Shown here: piece by piece, positions 1 to 6,327 of the stretch
How positions within the stretch are numbered: position 1 is the stretch's first letter
How the letters are laid out: the number at the start of each line of letters is the position of its first letter
Assembly: GCA_009839405.1 (NCBI GenBank)
Contig: VXPR01000183.1
Location: 1-6,968 of the forward strand
DNA length: 6,968 bases
Direction: 5' to 3'
Source: Gammaproteobacteria bacterium
GTDB lineage: Bacteria > Pseudomonadota > Gammaproteobacteria > Pseudomonadales > Azotimanducaceae
Notes under the pieces: generated by a model
Databases searched by the model: none
Told to the model about the DNA's origin: nothing
The model's input: only the letters and a program-made list of their open reading frames with translations
Translations under genes and position numbers: made by a program

Positions 1-15
1 GACGGCTTGGGCTGG
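1..15. repeat. Left copy of a 15-bp direct repeat, possible truncated REP-like unit
   Basis: The 15 bases GACGGCTTGGGCTGG at 1-15 recur exactly at 69-83, a start-to-start distance of 68 bp in the same orientation. The right copy is the 5' arm and loop of a GTAG-headed palindrome. The bases before position 1 are outside the window, so a GTAG head here cannot be checked. Downstream, GTTGTCC at 27-33 could pair with GGACGGC, if the missing base is G, using two G-U pairs. This suggests a diverged tandem REP unit, which is inference. Confidence 0.45.
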
Positions 16-64
16 GGCAAGAAGCGTTGTCCGAAGGCAACGGTTCTTGTGGCGCTAGCAGCCT

Positions 65-89
65 GTAGGACGGCTTGGGCTGGCCGTCC
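65..89 (+). repeat. REP-like palindrome with GTAG head
   Basis: GTAG at 65-68 is followed by a perfect 7-bp stem, GGACGGC (68-74) with GCCGTCC (83-89), around an 8-base loop. A GTAG head on an imperfect palindrome is the known design of REP sequences in Pseudomonas, Stenotrophomonas and relatives, which are mobilised in trans by RAYT (TnpA-REP) transposases. A second palindrome of similar design lies at 6880-6907; both contain GTAG, then GACGG, then CTTG. The unit lies 31 bp upstream of the methyltransferase start, so it may fall in that gene's leader or at the 3' end of an unseen upstream gene. Membership of a multi-copy family is inferred from only two copies. Confidence 0.6.
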
Positions 90-108
90 GCACGCCGCCG
101 TCAGGAAC

Positions 109-115
109 AGGAGGG
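109..115 (+). promoter_or_regulatory. Ribosome binding site deciding the methyltransferase start
   Basis: AGGAGGG at 109-115 is a near-perfect Shine-Dalgarno sequence five bases before ATG 121. The frame stays open upstream to an ATG at 7, but that extension would run through the REP-like palindrome and has no comparable site, so 121 is chosen. Confidence 0.8.
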
Positions 116-120
116 TCCAG

Positions 121-1125
121 ATGGCTCAAGATCGGCTGCACAACGCACTCGCAGACTTCCATCGACTCGGAGACGAAGTCCGCGAGCGGCCGCATGACGA
201 TCCGTACCGGGTCCGCGAGCAGACCAGACTCGTCAGCCGCTTCTACGATGTCGTCACGCGCTTTTACGAGTTCGGCTGGGGCGCAACGTTCCATTTCTCG
301 CCGAGGCGTCCGGGAGAGAACCTGCAGGCGTCCCAGCGGCGTCACGACGTAGCGGTTGGGAGGCTCCTGCGGCTGCGGCCGGGCATGCGCGTCGCGGATG
401 TCGGGTGCGGCGTTGGTGGCCCCCTCGTCAACATTGCCGCAGCGACGGGCACCTCCATCACGGGCATCAACTTCAACACGCGCCAGGTCGAGCGCGGCAG
501 GCTGCGCGCCCGTCGGGCGGGACTCGAGAGTACCTGCGACTTCCTGTACGCGGACTACATGGACGTTCCCCTGCCCGAGGGCACCTTCGATGCCATGTAC
601 TCGTTCGAGGCGATCTGCCATGCGCCGGACAAGGAGCGGGCCTTTCGCGAACTGCACCGCCTGCTGAAACCCGGCGGGGAGGCTGCCATCGTCGACTGGT
701 GCCTCACGGATCGCTTCGACGCGGCGGATCCCGTGCACGGCGACCTCCGGGCGCGCATCGAGAAGACCAACGCCACGCCAGACCTACCGACGTGCGCGGA
801 GTATCTGGCGGCGATGAAGAGCGCGGGCTTTGAAGTCATTGACGCCCTCGACCAGCAGGAGGAGTTGGGCAACCCCGAAACGCCTTGGTACATGGCCCTC
901 GAGGGCCGGGACCTGTCGCTGTCGTCGTTGGCGCGCATTCCGGCGGGCCGTGCGCTGACCGCCTTCGTCACCCGGATGCTCGAGAACGTGCGCGTGCTTC
1001 CGCGCGGCACGTCCGAGACCGCCCGGTTCCTGAACGTCGCTGCGGACGCGCTGGTCGAAGCGGGCAAGCGGCGCATCTTCACGCCGAGCTTCCTTGTTCA
1101 CGCGAAACGGCACGAGACCGGCTGA
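121..1125 (+). CDS. Sterol 24-C-methyltransferase-like SAM-dependent methyltransferase (Erg6/SMT family)
   Basis: This 334-residue class I methyltransferase is predicted to transfer a methyl group from S-adenosylmethionine to C24 of a sterol side chain or a related lipid. Four hallmarks of Erg6/SMT proteins occur in order. The aromatic sterol-contact motif YEFGWGATFHFS is at residues 49-60. The SAM loop VADVGCGVGGP is at 91-101. EAICHAP is at 163-169. A C-terminal SMT region has PWYMALEG at 255-262 and GKRRIFTP at 315-322. From memory, the yeast Erg6 counterparts are YEYGWGSSFHF, LDVGCGVGGP, EATCHAP, PWYYPLTG and GKSKLFTP. It is about 50 residues shorter than yeast Erg6, mostly at the N-terminus, with no signal peptide or membrane segment. 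The start at 121 follows a strong ribosome site. It precedes xerD by 99 bp with a hairpin between, so it is probably a separate unit. Family assignment is firm; the sterol substrate is inferred. Alternatives are other lipid or tocopherol-type methyltransferases. Confidence 0.85.
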   Translation: MAQDRLHNALADFHRLGDEVRERPHDDPYRVREQTRLVSRFYDVVTRFYEFGWGATFHFSPRRPGENLQASQRRHDVAVGRLLRLRPGMRVADVGCGVGGPLVNIAAATGTSITGINFNTRQVERGRLRARRAGLESTCDFLYADYMDVPLPEGTFDAMYSFEAICHAPDKERAFRELHRLLKPGGEAAIVDWCLTDRFDAADPVHGDLRARIEKTNATPDLPTCAEYLAAMKSAGFEVIDALDQQEELGNPETPWYMALEGRDLSLSSLARIPAGRALTAFVTRMLENVRVLPRGTSETARFLNVAADALVEAGKRRIFTPSFLVHAKRHETG

Positions 1126-1163
1126 CCGCCAGGCGCAGCCGCGGCGCGGCAATCCGCAACCGG

Positions 1164-1169
1164 TACACT
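1164..1169 (+). promoter_or_regulatory. Possible -10 box for xerD
   Basis: TACACT within GGTACACTGG matches four of six bases of the sigma-70 -10 consensus. It lies in the gap between the methyltransferase stop and xerD, 55 bases before the GTG. No convincing -35 hexamer is seen at the right spacing, so this is a weak candidate. Confidence 0.25.
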
Positions 1170-1193
1170 GGGCACCTCGCCTGCGAGGGGCCC
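1170..1193 (+). other. Inverted repeat in the methyltransferase-xerD gap
   Basis: GGGC (1170-1173) pairs with GCCC (1190-1193). After one A/G mismatch, CCTCG (1175-1179) pairs with CGAGG (1184-1188) around a four-base CCTG loop. That gives nine base pairs in total. No run of T follows, so it is not a canonical intrinsic terminator. It could end or protect the upstream transcript, or fold in the xerD leader. Confidence 0.35.
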
Positions 1194-1224
1194 TTGCCAA
1201 TGTCGTCTCAAGGATGGCGCCGCC

Positions 1225-2115
1225 GTGTCGACGGGCTCGATTGACCGGCACCTTGACTCGCTCTGGCTCGAACGCGGCCTTGGCCGCGCCACGCTTAGCG
1301 CCTACCGCCAGGATCTCGAGGGCCTGCAGGCATGGCTGGAACGGGACCCGGCCGAAGCCTCGGAGGCGGACTTGCGCGACTACATGGCCTCGCGTCTGGA
1401 AGCTGGCCACTCGGCTCGTTCCATTTCCCGCTTCCTCTCTGCGGTGCGTGGCTTCTATCGCAAGCTGGTAGAGGATGGCGTGCTCGAGCGCGATCCAAGT
1501 GCCAACTTGGACCGGCCCCGCCTTGGTCGCCCGCTGCCGGCAACGCTGTCGGAAGCGGAAGTGGAGCGACTCCTGAATGCACCCGACAGTTCCGATCCCA
1601 TGGGCAACCCCATCGGTTTTCGCGACCGCACCATGCTGGAGACGCTCTACGCGACGGGCCTCAGGGTCTCCGAGCTTGTCGGCCTCACGCTGTCGTCTTT
1701 CAGCGACCGTCGCGGCACGGTGCAGGTGATCGGCAAGGGTGGTCGCGAGCGCCTGACGCCGGTGGGCGAAGTGGCGCTGGACTGGCTGCGGCAGTATCTG
1801 GCCCTCGCCCGTCCGGCGCTGCTGCGGGGCCGTGCTTCCGACGTGCTTTTCCCAAGCAATCGCGGCGTCATGATGACCCGACAGACGTTCTGGCACGCGG
1901 TCAAGCGTCACGCTGCCGTCGCCGGGATCGACCGCAGCATCTCGCCGCACATCCTTCGTCACGCCTTCGCGACGCATCTGGTCAACCACGGCGCGGACCT
2001 GCGCGTGGTGCAACTGATGCTCGGCCACGCCGACCTCTCCACCACGCAGATCTATACGCATGTGGCGCGAGCGCGGCTGAAGGAGCTGCATGCTGAGCAC
2101 CATCCGCGAGGATGA
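1225..2115 (+). CDS. xerD: Site-specific tyrosine recombinase XerD
   Basis: XerD acts with XerC at the dif site near the replication terminus to resolve chromosome dimers, under FtsK control at the septum. The 296 residues match the usual length (E. coli 298). An N-terminal SAM-like core-binding domain (about 1-100) is followed by the catalytic domain. All six catalytic residues can be placed: Arg147, Lys171, His242, Arg245, His268 and the nucleophile Tyr277. Their spacing parallels E. coli R148, K172, H244, R247, H270 and Y279. The C-terminal stretch (HILRHAFATHLVNHGADLRV, then LGHADLSTTQIYTHV, ending HHPRG) is distinctly XerD rather than XerC. The GTG start has AAGGA (1210-1214) ten bases upstream. 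Its position beside dsbC-hom is the familiar gammaproteobacterial order, so this is a core chromosomal recombinase and not a phage or integron integrase. Confidence 0.96.
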   Translation: MSTGSIDRHLDSLWLERGLGRATLSAYRQDLEGLQAWLERDPAEASEADLRDYMASRLEAGHSARSISRFLSAVRGFYRKLVEDGVLERDPSANLDRPRLGRPLPATLSEAEVERLLNAPDSSDPMGNPIGFRDRTMLETLYATGLRVSELVGLTLSSFSDRRGTVQVIGKGGRERLTPVGEVALDWLRQYLALARPALLRGRASDVLFPSNRGVMMTRQTFWHAVKRHAAVAGIDRSISPHILRHAFATHLVNHGADLRVVQLMLGHADLSTTQIYTHVARARLKELHAEHHPRG

Positions 2116-2339
2116 CGTGCCCGACGAGCGCGAAGTTTGAGGTCTCGAGGAAAGCGAAGCGTAGGACCGGGAAGGCAACTCCTCCGGACGCGGGACGGCA
2201 GTGCATGTGTCGCCGGTGTTTGGCAGTTGCGCTGATCTCGGTTCCACCTTCGGCCGCCTTGCGCCGTAGAATGTCGGCTTTCGCGGCCCTTCCACGGCGT
2301 GAGGCGCGCAGGCGCCAGAAACGAGGTTCATTCTTGGCC
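2116..2339 (+). promoter_or_regulatory. dsbC leader with possible promoter
   Basis: This 224-bp stretch separates xerD from dsbC. TAGAAT at 2267-2272 matches five of six bases of the sigma-70 -10 box and would start transcription near 2279; the upstream -35 region is poor. A small stem, GGCGC (2303-2307) with GCGCC (2312-2316), lies downstream, then GAGGT at 2323-2327 as the likely ribosome site. The dsbC frame stays open through the whole stretch back to an ATG (2112) overlapping the xerD stop. The encoded residues are Arg-rich, do not resemble DsbC and would bury the signal peptide, so I read it as non-coding. Confidence 0.35.
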
Positions 2340-3101
2340 ATGAAGCAAACAACGCGGCACGCGGCAACCGCTGCGCTTTTTGCCCTCCTGACCCTGACCG
2401 GGCTTGCCTTCGCGCAAGAGACCGAGGACAAGGTCGTCGAGAGCGAGGTCGTCGACCCCCTTGAGCATCTTCGAACGCTGCGCCCGGAGCTCGACTTCAC
2501 CGCCGTGCGATCGGCTCCGGCGGAGGGTCTGTATCGGGTGGAGATCGGTGCCGAGTCGTTCTACATCACTGCCGATGGGCGTTACCTGATCGCCGGCGAC
2601 ATGTACCGCATCGACGCCGACGCCCTTCGCAACGTCGACGAGGAACGTCGCACTCGCCGGCGCGCGGACATGATCGAGGCGCTTCCCGAAGACGATGCCG
2701 TGACCTTCACGCCGCCCGGCGGCGCCGTGGCGTCCGTGAACGTCTTCACCGACGTGGACTGCGGCTATTGCCAGATGCTGCATCAGTCGATGGCGGACTA
2801 TCACGACCGCGGCATCGAGATTCGCTACCTCGCCTACCCACGCGGCGGCGAGGAGTCCGAGACTTGGGATCGCATGGTATCGGCGTGGTGTGCGGACGAC
2901 CGCGAATCTGCCATCACGGCGCTCAAGGCCGGCGAAGAGATACCGAAGCGCACGTGCGAGAACCCGGTTGCGCGGCACTACGAAATGGGTGTCGCTTCCG
3001 GCGTCACTGGAACCCCGTCGATGGTGCTGCCGGACGGGTCGATGGTGCCGGGGCTCGTCGCCGCGGAGGAACTGGCCGAGCTGCTGGAGCTCTCGCCTTG
3101 A
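2340..3101 (+). CDS. dsbC: Periplasmic thiol:disulfide isomerase DsbC
   Basis: DsbC is a V-shaped periplasmic homodimer that reshuffles wrong disulfides and is kept reduced by DsbD. The 253-residue precursor starts with a Sec signal peptide (KQTTRH, a hydrophobic Ala/Leu core, likely cleavage after AFA near residue 25). An N-terminal dimerisation domain (about 35-90, including GLYRVEIGAESFYITADGRY) and linker helix lead to a thioredoxin-fold domain. The active site CGYC is at 141-144 and the cis-proline loop TGTP at 223-226. Cys184 and Cys206 are 22 residues apart, like the structural C141-C163 disulfide of E. coli DsbC. ATG 2340 is chosen; TTG 2334, two codons upstream, sits seven bases after GAGGT (2323-2327) and may be the real start, adding two residues. 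The stop overlaps the start of hom by four bases. Confidence 0.93.
   Translation: MKQTTRHAATAALFALLTLTGLAFAQETEDKVVESEVVDPLEHLRTLRPELDFTAVRSAPAEGLYRVEIGAESFYITADGRYLIAGDMYRIDADALRNVDEERRTRRRADMIEALPEDDAVTFTPPGGAVASVNVFTDVDCGYCQMLHQSMADYHDRGIEIRYLAYPRGGEESETWDRMVSAWCADDRESAITALKAGEEIPKRTCENPVARHYEMGVASGVTGTPSMVLPDGSMVPGLVAAEELAELLELSP
3086..3089 (+). promoter_or_regulatory. Ribosome binding site for the TTG start of hom
   Basis: GGAG at 3086-3089, inside the last codons of dsbC, lies eight bases before TTG 3098. It is the main reason for placing the hom start there and not at the later TTG (3125) or GTG (3131) codons. Confidence 0.55.
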
Positions 3102-4423
3102 GTGCGACCGCAGGGTTAAGCCCGTTGCGGGTGGGTTTGGCAGGGCTCGGCACAGTGGGACAATCGGTTGCCTCGCTGCTAGTCGGTGACGCGGCAGAGG
3201 GCATCGCTCGCCGCGCTGGACGGCCGATCGAGCTCAAACGGGTCGCTAGCCGCACGCCCAAGCCTGACGTGGACATCGGTGGGGCTCCGTTCTCGACAGA
3301 CCTCGGCTCCCTCGTCGGCAACGACGTGGATGTAGTGGTGGAGCTCATCGGCGGCGACACCACGGCGCGGGACTTGGTTGCATCCGCTCTTGGCGCCGGG
3401 CAGGGCGTCGTCACCGCGAACAAGGCGCTGCTCGCAGCCTGCGGGGATGAACTGTTCGCGCTGGCGCAACGTCAGGGCGCACCGCTCGGCTTCGAAGCCT
3501 CGGTGGCTGGCGGCATTCCCATCATCAACGCGCTGCGCGACGGGCTCGCCGCCAACGACATCGGCTGGATCGCCGGCATCGTCAACGGCACCTGCAACTA
3601 CATCCTCACGCAGATGGCGGTGGCGGGACAGGGCTTTGCCGATGCCCTCGCCGACGCCCAGCGCCTAGGCTATGCCGAGGCCGATCCCACTTTCGATGTC
3701 GAAGGCATCGACGCCGCCCAGAAGCTCGCCATCCTCGCCGCCTTGGCCTTCGATACGGGCATCGACATCGACGGAGTTCATGCCGAAGGCATCCGTGGCG
3801 TGGACAGCGAGGACATCGCCTATGCCGACGAACTCGGCTTCACCATTCGCCATTTGGGGCTGGCCCGCGTCGCCGCTGGCGGACTTGAGGCACGGGTGCA
3901 TCCGGCGCTGGTGCCAAACGACGTGCTGCTCGCCAAGGTGGATGACGTGATGAACGCCGTGATGGTGCATGGCAGCGCGGTCGGCGGTACGCTGCACGTG
4001 GGACCGGGTGCCGGCGGGATGGCGACGGCTTCTGCCGTGGTGGCAGACCTCATCGAGGTGGCGCGCGGAACGCTGCCGATACCGAAGCCGGCGTCGCGTC
4101 GGCTTCCGGCCCTCGGCATTCGGGCCGTGCGCTGCCCTTGGTATCTCAAGATTCCCGCGGTGGATCAGCCCGGTGTTTTCGCGCATGTCGCGGAGGTGCT
4201 AGGCGAGCATGGCATCTCCATCGAAGGGGTGATCCAGCGCCCGCAGGACATCCACCCAGGCGAGGCGCCATGGGTGCCCATCGTCATCCTCACCGACCAT
4301 GTGGCGCAGGACGTGATCGACGACGCGGTCAAGGCGATCGAGAGAGTCGAAGGCGTAACCGCCGGCGTTACGCACTTCCGGGTGGTGCACCCAGACGCCT
4401 TGGGCATGCAAGGCGACGCATGA
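3098..4423 (+). CDS. hom: Homoserine dehydrogenase, monofunctional with C-terminal ACT domain
   Basis: Hom reduces L-aspartate 4-semialdehyde to L-homoserine with NAD(P)H, feeding threonine, isoleucine and methionine synthesis. The 441 residues fit the monofunctional family (about 430-440); no aspartokinase domain is fused. The Rossmann motif GLAGLGTVG follows the N-terminus, and Lys109 lies in VTANKALLA. The catalytic domain has FEASVAGGIPII, VNGTCNYIL and GYAEADPTFDVEGIDAAQK, in which Glu194, Asp205 and Lys209 have the spacing of the yeast E208/D219/K223 trio. An ACT domain (about 349-430, starting near IPAVDQPGVFAHVAEVL) suggests threonine feedback control. The TTG start overlaps the dsbC TGA as TTGA, with GGAG eight bases upstream. 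The frame is open further upstream inside dsbC, but that sequence is unlike Hom. The stop overlaps recJ as ATGA. thrC, often next in line, is absent. Confidence 0.95.
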   Translation: MSATAGLSPLRVGLAGLGTVGQSVASLLVGDAAEGIARRAGRPIELKRVASRTPKPDVDIGGAPFSTDLGSLVGNDVDVVVELIGGDTTARDLVASALGAGQGVVTANKALLAACGDELFALAQRQGAPLGFEASVAGGIPIINALRDGLAANDIGWIAGIVNGTCNYILTQMAVAGQGFADALADAQRLGYAEADPTFDVEGIDAAQKLAILAALAFDTGIDIDGVHAEGIRGVDSEDIAYADELGFTIRHLGLARVAAGGLEARVHPALVPNDVLLAKVDDVMNAVMVHGSAVGGTLHVGPGAGGMATASAVVADLIEVARGTLPIPKPASRRLPALGIRAVRCPWYLKIPAVDQPGVFAHVAEVLGEHGISIEGVIQRPQDIHPGEAPWVPIVILTDHVAQDVIDDAVKAIERVEGVTAGVTHFRVVHPDALGMQGDA

Positions 4424-6237
4424 CGTCGCTTGCGGCACCCGCTTCGGACGACCCTGACCCGGAAGCGCTTGCCGCCCCGCCCGTGACGGACGAAGTGTCG
4501 TTCGCCGCGGGAGCGCGAGCGCGCAGCATTCGCTTGCGGGCGGTACCGGCTGAGCCCCCGCCGCTTGGCCTGCCAGCGTTTCTGACGCGCACTCTTGCAA
4601 GCAGGGGCGTGGCGGGGCGTGGTGAACTGAATCTGCCCTTGAGTGACCTGCATCCGCCGGATGCGCTACCGGGAATCGACGAAGCGGCTGTCCGCCTCGA
4701 AACCGCGCTCCAACGCAACGAACGGATCCTCATCGTCGGCGACTTCGATGCCGATGGTGCCACCGCCTCCGCCGTGTGCGTCTCGGCCCTTTACGCATTC
4801 GGTGCGACCGAGGTGGACTACCTCGTGCCAAACCGCTTCGAGTACGGCTATGGCCTGACGCCGGAACTGGTGCGGGTGGCGTTTGCACGCAACCCGAAGG
4901 TGATCGTGACCGTGGACAACGGCGTTGCCAGCATCGAAGGCGTAAAGCTGGCGCGGGACGAAGGCATCGATGTGATCGTCACCGATCACCATCTGCCGGG
5001 CGACGAACTGCCGGCTGCCCACGCCATCGTCAACCCGAACCTGATTGACAGCGAGTTCCCAAGCCGCGCCCTTGCCGGTGTGGGCGTCGCCTGGTACGTG
5101 ATGGCGGCGTTGCGCGCACGGCTCGTGGCAGCGGGACACTTCGAGGAACGATCCCTGCCGGTGCCGAACATGGCCGAGTGGCTTGACCTCGTGGCGCTCG
5201 GCACGGTGGCGGACGTAGTGCCGCTCGATCGCAACAACCGCATCCTCGTTCACCAAGGCATCCGACGAATGCGCGCGGGGCGCTCGCGCGTGGGCATCCG
5301 CGCCTTGGTGCAGGCCTCTCGCCGCTCGCTCGCTCGGCTGAGTGCGCAGGACCTCGGCTTCGCGGTGGCGCCGCGCCTGAACGCCGCCGGCCGCCTGGAC
5401 GACATGAGCACCGGAATCGCTTGCCTACTCACCGGCGACGAGGTGCGCGCCCATGAACTGGCGGGACGTCTCGACGCGCTGAACCGCGAACGCCGCACCA
5501 TTGAGGCGGACATGAACGAAGGCGCACAGTTGCTCATCGAGGAGCAGTCGGAGGGGCGAGCTTCGATCTGCGTGTATCACGAAAGCTGGCACCAAGGCGT
5601 CGTCGGCATCGTCGCCGGTCGCATGCGAGAGCGCTACCACCGCCCGGTGATCGCCTTTGCTGACGCCGGCGGTGCCGCTCCGGACGAGATCAAGGGCTCG
5701 GCCCGCTCCATCCCGGGCCTGCACATCCGCGATGCCATCGCTGATGTTGCTGCCCGCTTCCCCGGCCTCGTAGGCAGGTTCGGCGGCCATGCGATGGCGG
5801 CCGGTCTGTCGTTGCACCGGATCCAGCTCGAGCGCTTCCGCAACGCCTTCGAGCATGCGGTTGCGGCGCGGGTGACCGAACGCGACCTGGCCGGCGACAT
5901 CTTCACGGACGGCGAACTGCAGCCAACAGACCTTGACCTCGAGAGCGCCCGCCTGATCGAGCGCCATGGCCCTTGGGGCCAGGCCTTCGAAGAGCCCACC
6001 TTCCATGGCGACTTCGACATCGTCGCCCAGCGCGTGGTCGGCACTTCCCACCTGAAACTTGCGCTCAAGGCGGGCGAGCGAGTGGTGGACGCCATCGCCT
6101 TCAATCAGACTCGCGTCAAATCCCGCCGCATCCGCGCCATCTATCGCCTCAGCATCAACGACTACCAAGACATCGAAACCCTGCAACTGGAGGTGGAAGC
6201 CTTGGCGCCGTTGCAAGACGAAACCAGCGAAGCGTAG
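4420..6237 (+). CDS. recJ: Single-stranded-DNA-specific 5'-3' exonuclease RecJ
   Basis: RecJ degrades single-stranded DNA 5' to 3' in RecF-pathway recombination, mismatch repair and base excision repair, using Mn2+ or Mg2+. The 605 residues (E. coli 577) hold a DHH phosphoesterase domain with DFDADG at 108-113, DNG at 166-168, DHH at 189-191 and the ALGTVADVVPLD motif with Asp265. APRLNAAGRLDD follows in the connecting region. The DHHA1 domain has SWHQGVVGIVAGR and GGHAMAAG (455-462). A C-terminal OB-like domain includes SHLKLAL. All metal-ligand motifs look intact. The first 40 or so residues are Ala/Pro/Asp-rich and extend about 28 residues beyond E. coli RecJ; GTG 4495 would give a more typical N-terminus. 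ATG 4420 is preferred because it overlaps the hom stop (ATGA) and has AAGG six bases upstream. It is the last gene of the coupled block. Confidence 0.96.
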   Translation: MTSLAAPASDDPDPEALAAPPVTDEVSFAAGARARSIRLRAVPAEPPPLGLPAFLTRTLASRGVAGRGELNLPLSDLHPPDALPGIDEAAVRLETALQRNERILIVGDFDADGATASAVCVSALYAFGATEVDYLVPNRFEYGYGLTPELVRVAFARNPKVIVTVDNGVASIEGVKLARDEGIDVIVTDHHLPGDELPAAHAIVNPNLIDSEFPSRALAGVGVAWYVMAALRARLVAAGHFEERSLPVPNMAEWLDLVALGTVADVVPLDRNNRILVHQGIRRMRAGRSRVGIRALVQASRRSLARLSAQDLGFAVAPRLNAAGRLDDMSTGIACLLTGDEVRAHELAGRLDALNRERRTIEADMNEGAQLLIEEQSEGRASICVYHESWHQGVVGIVAGRMRERYHRPVIAFADAGGAAPDEIKGSARSIPGLHIRDAIADVAARFPGLVGRFGGHAMAAGLSLHRIQLERFRNAFEHAVAARVTERDLAGDIFTDGELQPTDLDLESARLIERHGPWGQAFEEPTFHGDFDIVAQRVVGTSHLKLALKAGERVVDAIAFNQTRVKSRRIRAIYRLSINDYQDIETLQLEVEALAPLQDETSEA

Positions 6238-6277
6238 GGCGCACGTGCTGCTGTTGTGCAAGCGTACGGGTGGACGA

Positions 6278-6311
6278 TGCCAAGCGGCACAAGTCAAAGG
6301 AACACTTGGCA
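6278..6311. other. 7-bp inverted repeat upstream of the SRPBCC gene
   Basis: TGCCAAG (6278-6284) and CTTGGCA (6305-6311) are perfect inverted arms separated by 20 bases, ending five bases before the ribosome site at 6317. It could be an operator or a leader hairpin. No -10/-35 pair is evident in the 90-bp gap after recJ, and the match may be chance. Confidence 0.25.
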
Positions 6312-6316
6312 ATGGG

Positions 6317-6323
6317 AAGGAGG
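6317..6323 (+). promoter_or_regulatory. Strong ribosome binding site of the SRPBCC gene
   Basis: AAGGAGG at 6317-6323 is a full Shine-Dalgarno match. It is four bases before ATG 6328 and seven before the next codon, GTG 6331, so either could be used. It rules out the upstream in-frame GTG 6256 and ATG 6277. Confidence 0.75.
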
Positions 6324-6327
6324 GGCG

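Noticed and set aside
7..120. N-terminal extension of the methyltransferase from ATG 7, with a signal-like VLVALAAC stretch
   Set aside because: It passes through the REP-like palindrome and has no ribosome site, whereas ATG 121 has a near-perfect AGGAGGG; SMT-type enzymes do not start with such a peptide.
1225..2115. Idea that the tyrosine recombinase marks an integrated phage or genomic island
   Set aside because: Sequence motifs and the dsbC-hom neighbours identify it as chromosomal XerD; no attachment repeats or tRNA gene are present.
2160..2189. A third possible GTAG-headed repeat (GTAGGACCGGG) in the dsbC leader
   Set aside because: Only about four base pairs of stem can be made, so it does not meet the pattern of the two convincing elements.
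784..2367. A 527-codon open frame on the minus strand across xerD and the end of the methyltransferase gene
   Set aside because: It is antisense to well-identified genes, low in recognisable motifs and rich in Arg/Ala/Gly, as expected of the mirror frame of GC-rich coding DNA.
2768..3097. Upstream extension of the hom frame inside dsbC
   Set aside because: It is the out-of-frame shadow of conserved DsbC sequence and does not resemble homoserine dehydrogenase.
6234..6260. GTAG formed around the recJ stop codon followed by possible GCAC/GTGC pairing
   Set aside because: The stem is only four pairs and the GTAG is simply the end of a codon plus the TAG stop.
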